A DNA stretch of 64,000 bases from Thermodesulfobacteriota bacterium (GTDB lineage: Bacteria; Desulfobacterota_D; UBA1144; Nemesobacterales; UBA2774): NCBI GenBank assembly GCA_035325995.1, contig DAOKYU010000005.1:1-64000 (forward strand), given 5' to 3'. Shown here piece by piece: positions 63,928 through 64,000 of the stretch. Within the stretch, counting starts at the first letter, position 1; each line of letters opens with the position of its first letter. A program made the translations under genes and the position numbers. Under the pieces are notes generated by a model. The model had not been told where the DNA came from. It was given only the letters and a program-made list of their open reading frames with translations, and did no database searches.

Positions 63928-64000
63928 ATCTATATAACGCAAATGCAAATAAGAGCCGTTAGAAGCCAGGCTGCAGTTTTCGGATTCGAGACCGTATCGC

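Overview
This 64 kb window (about 60% G+C) is ordinary bacterial chromosome from a Gram-negative, diderm organism: it carries bamD, rseP, an LpxO/OlsC-type hydroxylase, sigma-54 control and a complete 16S-Ile-Ala-23S rRNA operon. Gene content and style (rpsU-dnaG-rpoD, several DksA proteins, panBCD, dispersed short palindromes) resemble an uncultured lineage near the former Deltaproteobacteria, for example Desulfobacterota or Candidatus Dadabacteria. That placement is inference, because no tree or database search was possible. No phage, plasmid, CRISPR array or complete insertion sequence was seen.

Layout. 0-1.8 kb: a winged-helix protein, tRNA-Cys and a PhzF-family isomerase. 1.75-4.05 kb: the pantothenate operon panB-panC-panD behind a structured leader that ends in a terminator-like hairpin. 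4.2-7.3 kb: a three-gene cassette made of an intact cytidylyltransferase-like enzyme, a degenerate nucleotidyltransferase fused to a CDP-alcohol phosphotransferase, and an Asp/Asn-hydroxylase-family dioxygenase; I read it as a membrane-lipid or polar-headgroup pathway. 7.4-12 kb: two DksA paralogues around prmA-mtnA, then bamD and a small lipoprotein. 12.3-17.6 kb: a secreted subtilase, alanine dehydrogenase, a methyltransferase and a lipoprotein hydrolase. 17.7-19.7 kb: a low-coding island of dispersed repeats with a frameshifted lipoprotein gene and a decayed GIY-YIG nuclease gene bracketed by inverted repeats. 19.8-25.0 kb: the rRNA operon on the minus strand; 5S rRNA lies apart, near 33.7 kb, with its own promoter. 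25.3-31.2 kb: MoeB/MoeZ-rhodanese and a sulfate ABC transporter preceded by a sigma-54-type promoter. 31.5-38.8 kb: tRNA-Leu, DAHP synthase, purN, 5S, an odd tyrosine recombinase, and the macromolecular-synthesis operon rpsU-dnaG-rpoD preceded by an unlisted 58-residue gene. 38.8-47.5 kb: a CtpA-type protease with a polysaccharide-deacetylase-like protein, uppS-dxr-rseP, a DUF58 protein, a SnoaL-like protein and a PAPS/APS reductase with a start-codon problem. 48-50 kb: an NtrC-type activator and pyrE. 50-60 kb: a glycogen locus (glgP, glgB, glgX, malQ, glgA) lacking glgC. 60-63.7 kb: a GT78-like glycosyltransferase and an APC transporter-UspA fusion. The right edge ends in a near-consensus sigma-54 promoter with upstream activator-like palindromes, so the gene it controls lies just outside the window.

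How the parts connect. Sulfate uptake and the reductase form the assimilatory sulfur branch, and MoeB/MoeZ-rhodanese handles sulfur transfer. The glycogen genes cover chain elongation, branching, debranching and phosphorolysis. At least three genes (dksA-2, bamD, ald) have a -10 box 8-9 nt before the ATG and no Shine-Dalgarno sequence, suggesting leaderless mRNAs.
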